Of a stretch of DNA of 64,000 nt, positions 28,681 to 37,531 are shown piece after piece. Origin of the DNA: Lacinutrix himadriensis (lineage in GTDB: Bacteria > Bacteroidota > Bacteroidia > Flavobacteriales > Flavobacteriaceae). The notes beneath the pieces are model-generated. The model saw only the letters and a program-made list of their open reading frames with translations, did not search any database and was not told the origin of the DNA. The stretch is taken from contig NZ_LIQI01000022.1 in the NCBI RefSeq assembly GCF_001418105.1, positions 62,001 through 126,000 on the forward strand, read 5' to 3'. The position numbers and the translations under genes were made by a program. How positions within the stretch are numbered: the first letter of the stretch is position 1; each line of letters starts with the position of its first letter.

Positions 28681-30360
28681 CTAAAACTCATCTGTTACAC
28701 ACCCTTTGGATGCAGACGAAACTGTTTTGGCATATTTATAAAGAACACCACGCTCAAACTTTAAAGCTGGTGCTTTCCATGTTTTTCTTCTTTCTTGTAA
28801 TTCTTCTTCCGAAACCTCTAGAACTATAGAATTTGTTTCTGCGTCTATTGTAATAATGTCTCCATCTTTTACAAGTGCTAGATTTCCTCCTTCTTGTGCT
28901 TCTGGTGTAATATGACCAACTACAAAACCGTGTGTTCCTCCAGAGAAACGACCATCTGTAATTAATGCTACATCTTTACCTAAACCTGCTCCCATAATTG
29001 CAGCAGTTGGTTTTAGCATTTCTGGCATTCCTGGCCCTCCTTTTGGTCCTTCATAACGAATGACGACCACATCTCCTTTACCTACTAATCCGTCTCTTAT
29101 TCCATCATTGGCTGCATATTCTCCTTCAAACACTTTTGCTTTTCCTTGAAATTTCAAACCTTCTTTTCCAGTAATTTTAGCTACACTACCTTCGGTTGCT
29201 AAGTTTCCATAAAGCATACGTAAGTGTCCAGAAATTTTTATCGGGTTTTCTATTGGCTTAATAACTTCTTGACCTTCCTTTAAATCTGGAACATCTAATA
29301 AATTTTCGGCAATTGTTCTTCCAGTAACAGTTAAACAGTCGCCATGAATTAATCCTTTTTTCAGAAGGTATTTTAATACTGCAGGAATTCCGCCAACCGC
29401 GTGAACGTCTTCCATTAAATATTTTCCGCTAGGTTTTAAATCTGCTAAAAACGGCGTAGTATCACTTATTTTTTGAAAATCTTTAAGCGTAAAATCTATT
29501 TGTGCTGCTCGTGCAATGGCTAAAAAGTGTAACACGGCATTGGTAGAACCTCCTAAAATAGTAACTAGTCTTACTGCGTTTTCTAAGGATTTACGCGTAA
29601 TAATATCACTAGGTTTTATATCTTTTTCTAATAACAATCGTAAAGCTTCACCCGCTTTTACCGACTCTTCTTTTTTAGCATCACTTAATGCTGGGTTTGA
29701 AGAATTAAAAGGCAAGGCCATTCCTAAAGCTTCAATAGCAGAAGCCATCGTATTTGCAGTATACATTCCCCCACAAGCTCCAGCTCCCGGACATGCTTTT
29801 TCTACAATACTTTGGTATTCGGCTTCTTCCATAGTACCAGCAACTTTGCTTCCCCAAGCTTCAAAAGCAGAAACGACATCCAATTTTTTTCCGTTATGGC
29901 AACCAGAATCAATGGTTCCTCCATACACTAATATAGACGGACGATCTAAACGAATCATAGCCATTAAAGCACCAGGCATGTTTTTATCACAACCTACAAC
30001 GGTAATCAAACCATCATAACTCATTGCTTGCACAACGGTTTCCATAGAATCTGCAATAATATCACGAGATGGTAAGGAGTAACGCATTCCTGGAGTTCCC
30101 ATAGAAATACCATCACTAACACCAATCGTATTAAAAATTAGACCTATAACATCTTCGTTTTTGGTTCCTTTTTTAACCAGTTTTGCAAGATCATTTAAGT
30201 GCATATTACAAGGATTACCCTCATAACCAGTACTTGCGATACCTACAATAGGTTTAAAAAAATCTTCTTTTGTTAACCCAATAGCGTGCAACATTGCTTG
30301 TGCAGCTGGTTGTGTTGGGTCTTGTGTAACTGTTTTACTGTATTTGTTTAATTGACTCAT
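28681..30360 (-). CDS. ilvD: Dihydroxy-acid dehydratase
   Basis: This Fe-S dehydratase forms the 2-oxo acids leading to valine and isoleucine. Cluster cysteines are visible in [16 protein letters not shown] and [16 protein letters not shown], and the C-terminal motif [15 protein letters not shown] is typical of the IlvD/Edd family. The ATG at 30360 ([10 protein letters not shown], 559 residues) is chosen; a TTG four codons upstream is less likely. It is the first gene of the ilv operon, so the promoter should lie in the next ~140 bp on the minus strand, where I see no exact TAnnTTTG box and no leader peptide or attenuator. Confidence 0.96.
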   Translation of the reverse strand: MSQLNKYSKTVTQDPTQPAAQAMLHAIGLTKEDFFKPIVGIASTGYEGNPCNMHLNDLAKLVKKGTKNEDVIGLIFNTIGVSDGISMGTPGMRYSLPSRDIIADSMETVVQAMSYDGLITVVGCDKNMPGALMAMIRLDRPSILVYGGTIDSGCHNGKKLDVVSAFEAWGSKVAGTMEEAEYQSIVEKACPGAGACGGMYTANTMASAIEALGMALPFNSSNPALSDAKKEESVKAGEALRLLLEKDIKPSDIITRKSLENAVRLVTILGGSTNAVLHFLAIARAAQIDFTLKDFQKISDTTPFLADLKPSGKYLMEDVHAVGGIPAVLKYLLKKGLIHGDCLTVTGRTIAENLLDVPDLKEGQEVIKPIENPIKISGHLRMLYGNLATEGSVAKITGKEGLKFQGKAKVFEGEYAANDGIRDGLVGKGDVVVIRYEGPKGGPGMPEMLKPTAAIMGAGLGKDVALITDGRFSGGTHGFVVGHITPEAQEGGNLALVKDGDIITIDAETNSIVLEVSEEELQERRKTWKAPALKFERGVLYKYAKTVSSASKGCVTDEF

Positions 30361-30503
30361 ATGGTAATGCAAATTGTATTTGCTAGAACTAAATTAAAGT
30401 TTTAGCTGACTATTTATAATAGCATTCGTTTTATCTAGCTAAATCCAATAGTAAAAATTAATACTTAATTTATTGACTACTAGGTGTTTGCGCTTATTTA
30501 AAT

Positions 30504-30805
30504 ATGACACTCAAATGGTTGAATTTTTTATTATTAGGTGCTGTATTTGATTATGCTTTCTTATTTAAAAGAAATTATATTTCACCAAGCTTTTGGATCT
30601 TATGTTACATCGTATTTTCATTTGTCTTTTATGCATAAAAAAAGCATTCCGATTATGGAAGGCTTAAAATATATTTTTAGGTATCATTATTTATAGCATT
30701 CCGTGGCCTCGTGAAATAATCACGATGCGAATAATGGAAATACTATTTACTAATTGTTTTTTTATTGGATGGTATACATGTATAAAACCCTATTCAATAT
30801 CTTAA
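30504..30805 (+). pseudogene. Decayed SMR-family multidrug transporter gene
   Basis: The 490-bp gap upstream of ilvD holds the wreck of a small membrane protein on the plus strand. An ATG at 30504 opens 44 codons with an SMR-like first helix (LKWLNFLLLGAVFDYAFLFK). The frame then stops. A second frame carries SIPIMEGLKYIF (from 30643), matching the IPIGTAYAVW region. A third frame carries PREIITMRIMEILFTNCFFI (from about 30710) and ends at 30805, matching the last SMR helix. Two +1 shifts plus stops would restore about 100 residues, the SMR length. Assignment is by eye and uncertain. Confidence 0.5.
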
Positions 30806-30853
30806 CATTTATTTTAAAAAGATAGGATTTACTTGCCTTATTTTTTTAGCTTG

Positions 30854-32029
30854 TTACTCTAATGAGCTATTTAATATCTTTTGAAAAGTGCTTAAACCAA
30901 TTCCCGATTTGAATGTAAAACCACTTTTTACTAATGCAAACTCTATAGCACTTAAAGTGCTAATCATATCGCTTGAAGTAACGGCTCCCATGTGCCCTAC
31001 TCTAAAATATTTCGTTTTTATTTCTGGTAACAATCCGCCAGCGACAATAACATCTAGTTTTGACAAATGTTTTAAAAACGAAGCCATCTCTACGCCTTCT
31101 GGATAATAAACTGCTGTTAGTGTATTTGCTGCATCTTCTTTTTTTATCGGCAGTATTTTTAATCCGATAGCTGCTATTGCTTCCCGAAAAGCACCTGCTA
31201 ATTGTTTGTGTTTTTGGATTCTTGTAGCAATGCCTTCTTCATTAATGATACGCAAACTAGTTTCTAAAGCCATTATTAAATTTACTGGCGGTGTACCAAA
31301 ATAAGAAGGTTTTCTTTCTTGGTATGCTTTCATAATTGGCAACCAATTTTTCCAATCCGCATAATAATTGGATACTAGTGTTTTTCTATCTTCCCAGGTC
31401 TGGATTGCTTTTTCGGAAGCTACCAACAATGCCAATCCAGGCGGCACACCAACTGCTTTTTGAGATGCTGTTAACACCACATCGATTCCCCATTCTTCTT
31501 GTTTTATTTCTTCACCAGCAACAGAGCAAACACCATCTAAAACACTTAATGCGTTATACTTTTTTGCTAGAGCGGCAATTTCTTTAGAATGCACCAAGAC
31601 TCCTGTAGACGTATCTACATGGGTCATGGTTACCACTTTATATGCTTTATTTTTTAATGCATTTTCTATGGTTTCTAAACTAGGAACCTCTCCAACAGGA
31701 GCCTCTAAAATAGTCACATTTACTTGATAGCGTTCTAAAATATCTTTATAACGTGTACCAAAATAACCTGTAGAAATCACTAGTGCATTATCACCAGCTT
31801 CCACTAAATTAGCAACTGCCATATCCATAGCCAACGTGCCACTTCCCGCGACAACAAAAGGCTGTCCTGCTGGCGCCAACCAAATCTTTTTCATTAGATC
31901 TAATGCATTACCAAAACTATGAATAAAACTAGGTGCTACATGACTTGTTGTAACGGCACTCATTGCCCTTAAAACTTCTGGTTCGAATTCTATTGGTCCT
32001 GGAATCATTAAAAGTTTTCTTCCTTTCAT
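30854..32029 (-). CDS. Class V aminotransferase (alanine-glyoxylate / serine-pyruvate type)
   Basis: This PLP aminotransferase has 391 residues from the ATG at 32029 (MKGRKLLMIPGPIEFEPEVL), which is preceded by an A-rich Shine-Dalgarno-like AAAAAAGAA. The frame remains open to 32140, but those 37 codons do not resemble the family. Typical motifs are GPIEFEPEVL at the N-terminus, VVAGSGTLAMDMA for PLP phosphate, SVLDGVCSVAGEE and the Schiff-base lysine in TASQKAVGVPPG. The closest functional group is alanine-glyoxylate or serine-pyruvate aminotransferase; the true substrates cannot be read. It stands alone, transcribed away from metK. Confidence 0.85.
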   Translation of the reverse strand: MKGRKLLMIPGPIEFEPEVLRAMSAVTTSHVAPSFIHSFGNALDLMKKIWLAPAGQPFVVAGSGTLAMDMAVANLVEAGDNALVISTGYFGTRYKDILERYQVNVTILEAPVGEVPSLETIENALKNKAYKVVTMTHVDTSTGVLVHSKEIAALAKKYNALSVLDGVCSVAGEEIKQEEWGIDVVLTASQKAVGVPPGLALLVASEKAIQTWEDRKTLVSNYYADWKNWLPIMKAYQERKPSYFGTPPVNLIMALETSLRIINEEGIATRIQKHKQLAGAFREAIAAIGLKILPIKKEDAANTLTAVYYPEGVEMASFLKHLSKLDVIVAGGLLPEIKTKYFRVGHMGAVTSSDMISTLSAIEFALVKSGFTFKSGIGLSTFQKILNSSLE

Positions 32030-32331
32030 TTCTTTTTTAATTAGGTATCTATTTAATCTATGTCCTAAATTAGTGTATTGTGTGCTCTTATTTTTACACT
32101 TCCTTGACTTAGGACTAAACTCACACCTAGCAACACACAATCAACCAATTGACAACCAATCAATTAAACACGAACACGCATGATGTTCAAATCCCGAAAA
32201 TCAATAAAAAAAGCTTCTATTTTCATTTCAAGATACACCGATACATGGAGTAATAGATTGGTACACTAGACAATATAAATTAAAAAATCTTTAAAAAAGG
32301 TTAAATTGGTATGCGTTCCGTTTTATTTTTC
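32030..32331. other. Intergenic region between the aminotransferase and metK promoters
   Basis: This A+T-rich DNA must contain the leftward aminotransferase promoter. Apart from a few CAATTGAC-type short repeats near 32145-32165, I see no gene, repeat or RNA structure in it. Confidence 0.4.
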
Positions 32332-32339
32332 TACTTTTG
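32332..32339 (+). promoter_or_regulatory. metK promoter -7 box
   Basis: TACTTTTG is an exact TAnnTTTG element. A TTG lies 23 nt upstream (32306-32308), within the Bacteroidota range. The predicted start of transcription falls just before the riboswitch that begins at 32353, which supports both calls. Confidence 0.7.
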
Positions 32340-32352
32340 CGGTATTAAAATT

Positions 32353-32447
32353 AAGAGGAAAAATTTGTCTGATTGCAACCTCTTCAAACGAATTAAGGTC
32401 TCTTGAACAAGATTCCGAATCCAGTTTGAAATAAAATGCTAAAGCAG
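32353..32447 (+). ncRNA. SAM-II-type riboswitch (long-insert variant) upstream of metK
   Basis: The SAM-II architecture can be traced. Stem P1 is AAGAGG (32353-32358) with CCTCTT (32379-32384). The first loop is T-rich and ends GATTGCAA, as in known SAM-II RNAs. The 3' strand is AATGCTAAAGCAG (32435-32447), with the conserved GCTAAA and a CAG that can pair with CTG in the first loop to make the pseudoknot. Between P1 and the 3' strand is an extra hairpin closed by CAAAC (32385-32389) and GTTTG (32424-32428), as in the long-loop variants known from Bacteroidota. The location before the SAM synthetase gene fits feedback control. Covariance scoring was not possible. Confidence 0.7.
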
Positions 32448-32523
32448 TAAGTTATTCACTTCTCTAGCGACCAAGCAATCCAACAAATTTGTAATTAAAC
32501 TATAATTAAAAAATTTAGGATTT

Positions 32524-33780
32524 ATGCCATATTTATTTACTTCAGAAAGTGTATCAGAAGGACATCCAGATAAAGTAGCAGACCAAATAAGTGATGCTTT
32601 AATCGATCATTTTTTAGCCTTTGATTCCGAATCAAAAGTTGCATGTGAAACCTTAGTAACTACAGGTCAAGTTGTACTTGCTGGTGAAGTAAAATCGAAC
32701 ACCTATTTAGACGTACAAAAAATTGCTCGTGATACCATCAACAAGATTGGTTACACGAAAAGCGAATATATGTTTGACGGAAATTCTTGCGGTGTTTTCT
32801 CTGCAATACACGAACAATCGGAAGACATTAGTCGTGGTGTAGATAGAGCTAGCAAAGAAGAGCAAGGAGCAGGAGATCAAGGAATGATGTTTGGTTACGC
32901 AACCAATGAAACCGAAAACTATATGCCTTTGGCTTTAGACCTTTCGCATAAAATTTTAATTGAGCTTGCTGCTTTACGAAGAGAAAACAAAGACATTAGC
33001 TATTTAAGACCAGATTCTAAAAGTCAGGTAACTATTGAATATAGTGATGATAATGTACCACAACGTATTGACGCTATTGTAGTTTCTACACAGCATGATG
33101 ATTTTGATGCCGATGACGATACGATGTTAGCGAAAATTAGAAAAGATATTGTAGATATATTAATCCCTAGAGTGGTTGCAAAATTACCTGAGAATTTACA
33201 AGCGCTTTTTAATGACGATATCAAATACCATATTAACCCAACAGGGAAGTTTGTAATTGGTGGACCTCATGGAGATACCGGACTTACAGGAAGAAAAATT
33301 ATTGTAGATACGTACGGAGGAAAAGGTGCACATGGTGGTGGTGCTTTTTCAGGAAAAGATCCAAGTAAAGTAGACAGAAGTGCTGCCTATGCTACAAGAC
33401 ATATTGCTAAAAATCTAGTTGCTGCAGGAATTTGTGACGAAGTTTTAGTACAAGTAAGTTATGCTATTGGTGTTGTAGAACCAATGGGAATTTTTGTAGA
33501 TACGTACGGAACTTGTCCGTTTAATATGACCGACGGTGAAATAGCTAAAAAGATTTCTGAAATTTTTGACATGCGTCCATCTGCTATTGAAACTCGTTTA
33601 AAATTAAGAAACCCAATCTATAGCGAAACAGCTGCTTACGGACATATGGGAAGAATTAGTGAAACGGTAACCAAAACTTTTTCGCAACCAAATGGAGATG
33701 ATTTAACGGTAGACGTGGAATTGTTTACTTGGGAAAAATTAGACTACGTAGATAAAGTAAAAGCTGCCTTTGGGTTGTAA
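32524..33780 (+). CDS. metK: S-adenosylmethionine synthetase
   Basis: This makes SAM from methionine and ATP. The 418-residue protein starts [21 protein letters not shown], with the ATP-site histidine, and carries [12 protein letters not shown] and [18 protein letters not shown], the methionine adenosyltransferase signatures. It is slightly longer than the 384-residue enterobacterial enzyme, owing to insertions in the middle. It is monocistronic: its own promoter and a SAM-II-type riboswitch lie upstream and a strong terminator lies downstream. Confidence 0.97.
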   Translation: MPYLFTSESVSEGHPDKVADQISDALIDHFLAFDSESKVACETLVTTGQVVLAGEVKSNTYLDVQKIARDTINKIGYTKSEYMFDGNSCGVFSAIHEQSEDISRGVDRASKEEQGAGDQGMMFGYATNETENYMPLALDLSHKILIELAALRRENKDISYLRPDSKSQVTIEYSDDNVPQRIDAIVVSTQHDDFDADDDTMLAKIRKDIVDILIPRVVAKLPENLQALFNDDIKYHINPTGKFVIGGPHGDTGLTGRKIIVDTYGGKGAHGGGAFSGKDPSKVDRSAAYATRHIAKNLVAAGICDEVLVQVSYAIGVVEPMGIFVDTYGTCPFNMTDGEIAKKISEIFDMRPSAIETRLKLRNPIYSETAAYGHMGRISETVTKTFSQPNGDDLTVDVELFTWEKLDYVDKVKAAFGL

Positions 33781-33802
33781 TAACTACTAACATACCATTT
33801 TT

Positions 33803-33835
33803 AAAACCGTTACTATTTTTAGTAACGGTTTTTTT
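33803..33835 (+). terminator. metK terminator
   Basis: A 13-bp perfect stem, AAAACCGTTACTA (33803-33815) with TAGTAACGGTTTT (33820-33832), has a TTTT loop and is followed by further T residues, 22 nt after the metK stop. Confidence 0.92.
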
Positions 33836-33952
33836 ATTGCCAAACCCCAGACACTTTGTTTTGTAAACAATTAAATAACAAAGACATAGCAATCGTTACT
33901 TTTTGGCGAAAAAAAATATTCATAAATTTTAAAAAAAGAGCAAAAAATATAG

Positions 33953-33982
33953 TTGTAAAACAGTAAAACTTAAATATATTTG
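33953..33982 (+). promoter_or_regulatory. tRNA-Tyr promoter
   Basis: TTG (33953-33955) is followed after exactly 19 nt by TATATTTG (33975-33982), a full match to the Bacteroidota -33/-7 promoter pattern. It ends 9 nt before the tRNA. Confidence 0.75.
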
Positions 33983-33991
33983 CACTCGCCC

Positions 33992-34073
33992 GGGGAGATA
34001 CTCAAGCGGCCAACGAGGACAGACTGTAACTCTGTTGTTTTTAACTTCGTAGGTTCGAATCCTACTCTCCCCA
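33992..34073 (+). tRNA. tRNA-Tyr (anticodon GTA)
   Basis: The acceptor stem GGGGAGA (33992-33998) pairs with TCTCCCC (34066-34072), followed by discriminator A. The anticodon stem ACAGA/TCTGT encloses CTGTAAC with anticodon GTA at 34026-34028. A long class II variable arm follows, and a T-arm GTAGG-TTCGAAT-CCTAC is present. The 3' CCA is not encoded. The gene has its own promoter and a terminator at 34083. The last 14 bases plus flanks are repeated at 34222. Confidence 0.95.
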
Positions 34074-34082
34074 CTTTAACTC

Positions 34083-34113
34083 AAAAAGTTTGCATGTAAA
34101 TGCAGACTTTTTT
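34083..34113 (+). terminator. Terminator after tRNA-Tyr
   Basis: AAAAAGTTTGCAT (34083-34095) pairs with ATGCAGACTTTTT (34100-34112) around GTAA, with one G-T pair, and runs into a T-tract. Confidence 0.85.
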
Positions 34114-34221
34114 GTTTTTAGGAAAAGCCAAAATTCATTTTAAGCTTTGGATCAAAACAAAAAAGGCAATGCGCTAGCAGTGTACCTTTTTATTTTCACG
34201 AAGTGGCATGTTAGGATATCT

Positions 34222-34238
34222 AATCCTACTCTCCCCAC
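34222..34238 (+). repeat. Second copy of the tRNA-Tyr 3' end
   Basis: AATCCTACTCTCCCCAC here repeats, base for base, positions 34058-34074 at the 3' end of tRNA-Tyr, 164 bp downstream. The sequence just before it (TTAGGATATCT) resembles a damaged T-arm. It is followed by its own terminator. It may be the stump of a tandem tRNA copy or an attachment-site scar; no integrase gene is nearby. Confidence 0.7.
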
Positions 34239-34247
34239 ATTTATACT

Positions 34248-34278
34248 AAAGCCTTCTTAAATTTAAGAAGGCTTTTTT
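34248..34278 (+). terminator. Terminator-like palindrome after the tRNA fragment
   Basis: AAAGCCTTCTTAAATTTAAG and the rest of a 28-bp perfect palindrome (34248-34275) end in a T-run. It sits 10 nt beyond the duplicated tRNA end, where a second tRNA transcript would have stopped. Confidence 0.7.
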
Positions 34279-34444
34279 GTTTCTAAAAAACAGCTACATT
34301 CCTTCCTACTCTTATCCTTTAATCACGAACAAAAAATACTTTTACTAATTAAAAATCAGGTGTTTACACGCTAAAATACTTTTTGAAGTTATTGTATTTT
34401 TAAACATTGAAATGTTCCATTTTATAAAGCCACGTATTATAAAA

Positions 34445-34518
34445 AACATAACATATTCCATATTTGGAGCAGGAGTTTCTGGTCTTTATACCACTTAAAG
34501 GTTGCTAAAAAGATAAAA
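34445..34518 (+). pseudogene. Remnant of a Rossmann-fold (FAD/NAD) oxidoreductase gene
   Basis: In one frame this stretch encodes NITYSIFGAGVSGLYTT, a textbook GxGxxG dinucleotide-binding N-terminus. After an in-frame TAA, RLLKR continues where the first helix of such proteins would. No ATG opens it, a second stop follows at once, and nothing more of the gene can be found before the peptidase start. It appears to be a short relic. The remaining ~270 bp between the tRNA block and 34613 shows no other gene. Confidence 0.4.
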
Positions 34519-34612
34519 ACGAACTAGCGAACCAATGAAAAAAGACTCTATTTTAGAGAAGGTTTTTTTAAAACACTGGATATAAAATCTAGTAATTCAA
34601 TAACTTATAATT

Positions 34613-36145
34613 ATGAAACTAAAAACGAGTATTGCCTTATTCCTTTTTATAGGACTTTCTATAAACAGTTATTCGCAAGTAACAAGTGCCAAAAATATCT
34701 TATCTGAAATTCGTAATGCAGGATTTAAAAATTCGGAAGCTATGCATAGGATAAGTACGCTTACCGACATTTACGGACAAAGACTTACCGGAAGTAGAGA
34801 ATATTTTAAAGCAGCCAACTGGATTTCTGATGAAATGAAAAAAGTAGGATTGGAAAACGTTCATTTTGAAAATTACTGTTCCAATTGTCGCGGGTGGAGT
34901 ATCCAATCTTTTAATGTAGAAATGATTGCTCCAAACTACATGCATATTTCTGCCTACCCTTTGGCAATGTCTAAAAGCACAAATGGTATTGTTTCCGGTG
35001 AAATAATAAGCATAGAGCGTTTTTCGGATATGACTAAAGTGCAAAAAGAATGGTCCGGAAAACTAAAGGGAAAAATAATCCTTTTAGGAAAAGAACCAAA
35101 AAAGAAATCCCTATTAGACACCATTGAATTCCGATATTCCGATAAGAAATTAAAACAATTAGAGCAGCAAGTAACTGCTAAAGTAAAAACAACCCTATTA
35201 CCAGAACTATTTGATAAATGGGAAATTGAAGATAAAATAAACGAACCCTTCCTTAGATTTTTAGAAACAGAAGGAGCTTTAGCGATATTAAATACAGAAT
35301 CTACATATTTAGGTATTTTACACCCTGAAGAAATTTATTATTATAAGGATAGTGACCTAAAACCTTTACCTTATTTTACTATTATGCCGGAACATTTTGG
35401 TAGGTTATACCGAATGGCAAAATTAAACACACCAGCAACCATACGTATTAATTTACAAACTGAATTTTACAATGAACCCGAAAACAATGTAAACATCATT
35501 GGTGAAATCACTGGTAATGACGCGAAATTAAAGTCGGAAAGCATCCTCCTAGGAGCACATTTTGATTCTTGGCATGCAGCAACAGGAGCAACAGATAATG
35601 GCGCAAACTGTATTGTTTTAATCGAAGCATTACGCATTCTAAAGCAAATAGGATACACACCCAAAAGAACGATTAAGATTGGTCTTTGGGGAGGAGAAGA
35701 GCAAGCATTTTTAGGATCGGCTGCCTATGCTAAAAAACATTTTGGTGCTTTAGGTAAAAAACCAAACACAGCATCTACAAAAGTATCTGCTTATTTAAAT
35801 TTAGATAATGGCGCAGGATTAATAAGAGGGATTCATCTGCAAAACAATGAATTGGCAAGACCTGTATTTGAAGAAATATTTGCACCAATTTCTAATATAA
35901 GCGAAGGTGCTATACATATAGACAACACACTTTCTACAGATCACGAAACCTTTGATCATTACAATATCCCTTCTTTTCAATTTATACAAGACGCTTTGGC
36001 CTACAATACTGCTACGCATCATACCAATTTGGACTTTTTAGAATACGTACATGAAGATGATGTTATGAAAAATGCGGTGATTTTAGCCTGGACCATTTAC
36101 GTCTTAGATAACAGGAAAGAAAAAATCCCTAGAAAGCAAAAGTAA
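34613..36145 (+). CDS. M28-family zinc metallopeptidase, secreted
   Basis: A 510-residue exported aminopeptidase or carboxypeptidase-like enzyme has a signal peptide (MKLKTSIALFLFIGLSINSY, cleavage near residue 22). M28 motifs appear in order: GAHFDSWHAATGATDNGAN for the first zinc ligands, LWGGEEQAFLGS with the catalytic glutamate, YLNLDNG, TDHETFD, and the last histidine in THHTNLDFLEYV. An inserted protease-associated-like region lies in the first half. It probably trims peptides in the periplasm or outside the cell. It stands alone with no clear operon partner. Confidence 0.88.
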   Translation: MKLKTSIALFLFIGLSINSYSQVTSAKNILSEIRNAGFKNSEAMHRISTLTDIYGQRLTGSREYFKAANWISDEMKKVGLENVHFENYCSNCRGWSIQSFNVEMIAPNYMHISAYPLAMSKSTNGIVSGEIISIERFSDMTKVQKEWSGKLKGKIILLGKEPKKKSLLDTIEFRYSDKKLKQLEQQVTAKVKTTLLPELFDKWEIEDKINEPFLRFLETEGALAILNTESTYLGILHPEEIYYYKDSDLKPLPYFTIMPEHFGRLYRMAKLNTPATIRINLQTEFYNEPENNVNIIGEITGNDAKLKSESILLGAHFDSWHAATGATDNGANCIVLIEALRILKQIGYTPKRTIKIGLWGGEEQAFLGSAAYAKKHFGALGKKPNTASTKVSAYLNLDNGAGLIRGIHLQNNELARPVFEEIFAPISNISEGAIHIDNTLSTDHETFDHYNIPSFQFIQDALAYNTATHHTNLDFLEYVHEDDVMKNAVILAWTIYVLDNRKEKIPRKQK

Positions 36146-36211
36146 TACGCAGCTATAAAATCATGTCCTACTAGGTATTAAAAAAACAGACATCTAATTA
36201 AAATAAAAATC

Positions 36212-36619
36212 ATGAAGACAAAACAAAACATACAAGTCATTGACACGTTGTATAACGCTTTTGCAACGGGTGATATGCCCACCGTTCTCGGATTGATGCA
36301 TCCTAAAATGGCATGGAACGAAGCCGAAAGCAACTCCCTTGCAGATGGAAACCCTTATGTTGGTCCAGATGCTATTCTAGAAGGCGTTTTTGCACGTCTT
36401 GGCGCCAACCACGATCACTTTGGATTACAAGATGTAAAAGTGTACGGCATGCAAAATAACATGGTATTAGCTACACTACGCTATGATGCCAAAGTAAAAG
36501 CAACTGGAAAGAGCTATAATGCACAAGCCGCGCATCTATGGACACTTAATGACGAAGGAGAAATTATTCATTTTCAACAATATGTGGATACAAAGAAGTT
36601 GGCGGATGCTGAAGAATAG
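36212..36619 (+). CDS. SnoaL/NTF2-like protein
   Basis: A 135-residue cytoplasmic protein of the NTF2/ketosteroid-isomerase-like fold. It has the opening helix NIQVIDTLYNAFATGDMPTV, the segment MHPKMAWNEAESNSLADGNP, a central GPDAILEGVFARL and a C-terminal strand pair ending HFQQYVDTKKLAD. Members bind or isomerise small molecules, but many have no known role. The start is a clear ATG 67 nt after the peptidase gene. No substrate can be assigned. Confidence 0.75.
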   Translation: MKTKQNIQVIDTLYNAFATGDMPTVLGLMHPKMAWNEAESNSLADGNPYVGPDAILEGVFARLGANHDHFGLQDVKVYGMQNNMVLATLRYDAKVKATGKSYNAQAAHLWTLNDEGEIIHFQQYVDTKKLADAEE

Positions 36620-36757
36620 TTTAGGAATGCATTGTTTTATGTGTAATTAAAGAATAAATTCAATAACTTTAGCTATCCATTTCTTACAAAATTCAAGTCC
36701 AACAAATACATTAATGCTAGATGTATTAAAAAGAGGTGTGTAATAAAAATTAGAGAT

Positions 36758-37192
36758 ATGAAAAACATTTTAGTTACCGTAGACTTTCATGACAATGAAC
36801 AATTACTAATAGATAAAGCGTTGCAATTGGCTGAAAAATTTGACTCCAAAATATGGCTCATACATATTGCTGCTCCGGATCCCGATTTTGTAGGTTACGA
36901 TGTTGGTCCACAATACATACGAGATAACCGTGCCACAGAATTGAGAACAGAACACAAACAACTAGAAGCATACGCAGAAATGTTTAAGAAAAAAGGAGTG
37001 GATGCCGATGGTTTACTGGTACAAGGAGCAACCATAGAAATGATCATGGAAGAAGCTAAGAAATTACACATAGATTTAATTATAGCTGGCCACCAGGAAC
37101 ATAGTTTTCTTTATAAAGCATTTGTTGGAAGCGTCTCTGGACAAATTGTAAAAAAATCTAAAATACCAGTACTTATTGTTCCTTTAGCATAA
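36758..37192 (+). CDS. Universal stress protein (UspA family)
   Basis: A single-domain Usp of 144 residues begins MKNILVTVDFHDNEQLLIDKA. The C-terminal nucleotide-binding segment reads IIAGHQEHSFLYKAFVGSVSG, followed by KSKIPVLIVPLA. This keeps the spaced glycines and GSVS of ATP-binding Usp proteins, although the first GxxG turn is altered to GHQE. A terminator follows. It probably responds to growth arrest or stress, as family knowledge suggests; nothing in the context narrows this. Confidence 0.88.
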   Translation: MKNILVTVDFHDNEQLLIDKALQLAEKFDSKIWLIHIAAPDPDFVGYDVGPQYIRDNRATELRTEHKQLEAYAEMFKKKGVDADGLLVQGATIEMIMEEAKKLHIDLIIAGHQEHSFLYKAFVGSVSGQIVKKSKIPVLIVPLA

Positions 37193-37236
37193 AGGGAAAA
37201 CGAATACGGCATAATACATCGCGTATCCTAAATTAC

Positions 37237-37266
37237 AAAAGCTTTCTCTTTAAGAGGTGCTTTTTT
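37237..37266 (+). terminator. Terminator after the universal stress protein gene
   Basis: The stem AAAAGC...GCTTTT has inner CTCT/AGAG pairing and a T-run at 37261-37266, 45 nt after the stop codon. Confidence 0.7.
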
Positions 37267-37272
37267 GAGTTT

Positions 37273-37413
37273 AAAAATACGTAGAAGTACGTATTTGTTT
37301 TGGTGTTTGTAAATGGTACGTTTGTTTAGAACGACTTTTTAAGAATAAGTAAATCTAATATAAACAGATTTATTTACTGGTTATGACTGATAAATGTTAC
37401 TATATAACGAGTT
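37273..37413 (+). repeat. Island-flanking direct repeat, copy 1
   Basis: From AAAAATACGTAGAAGTACG to TTACTATATAACGAGTT this matches 41957-42104 almost exactly at both ends, with a divergent stretch of about 30 bp in the middle. It contains a small hairpin AATACGT/ACGTATT. The two copies bracket 4.5 kb of unfamiliar genes. Past the repeat, 37414-37531 is A+T-rich leader for the next gene and starts with GTTAGCACAC (37411-37420). Confidence 0.85.
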
Positions 37414-37531
37414 AGCACACATTAGAAAGAAAAATCCGTGATTACTAATTTAATTAAGTGATTGTGGAAAACCGTAATTTATTTTCAGCCAAATTTTTAA
37501 CCTTTATCCTTAAATTTTAAAACAACCAACT

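Noticed and set aside
30888-31587. Open frames on the plus strand across the class V aminotransferase
   Set aside because: Shadows of the real gene; no recognisable motif and no start signal.
32030-32140. N-terminal extension of the class V aminotransferase (start at 32140)
   Set aside because: The 37 extra residues are Cys/Lys-rich with no family similarity; the ATG at 32029 has an A-rich ribosome-binding region and gives the normal N-terminus.
32353-32447. SAM-I (S-box) riboswitch
   Set aside because: The SAM-I core motifs (AGAGGTGGAGGGA-like and the kink-turn) are absent; the layout fits SAM-II instead.
34150-34238. A second intact tRNA gene
   Set aside because: Only the last 17 bases match tRNA-Tyr; no GGGGAGA acceptor strand, D-arm or anticodon arm can be folded.
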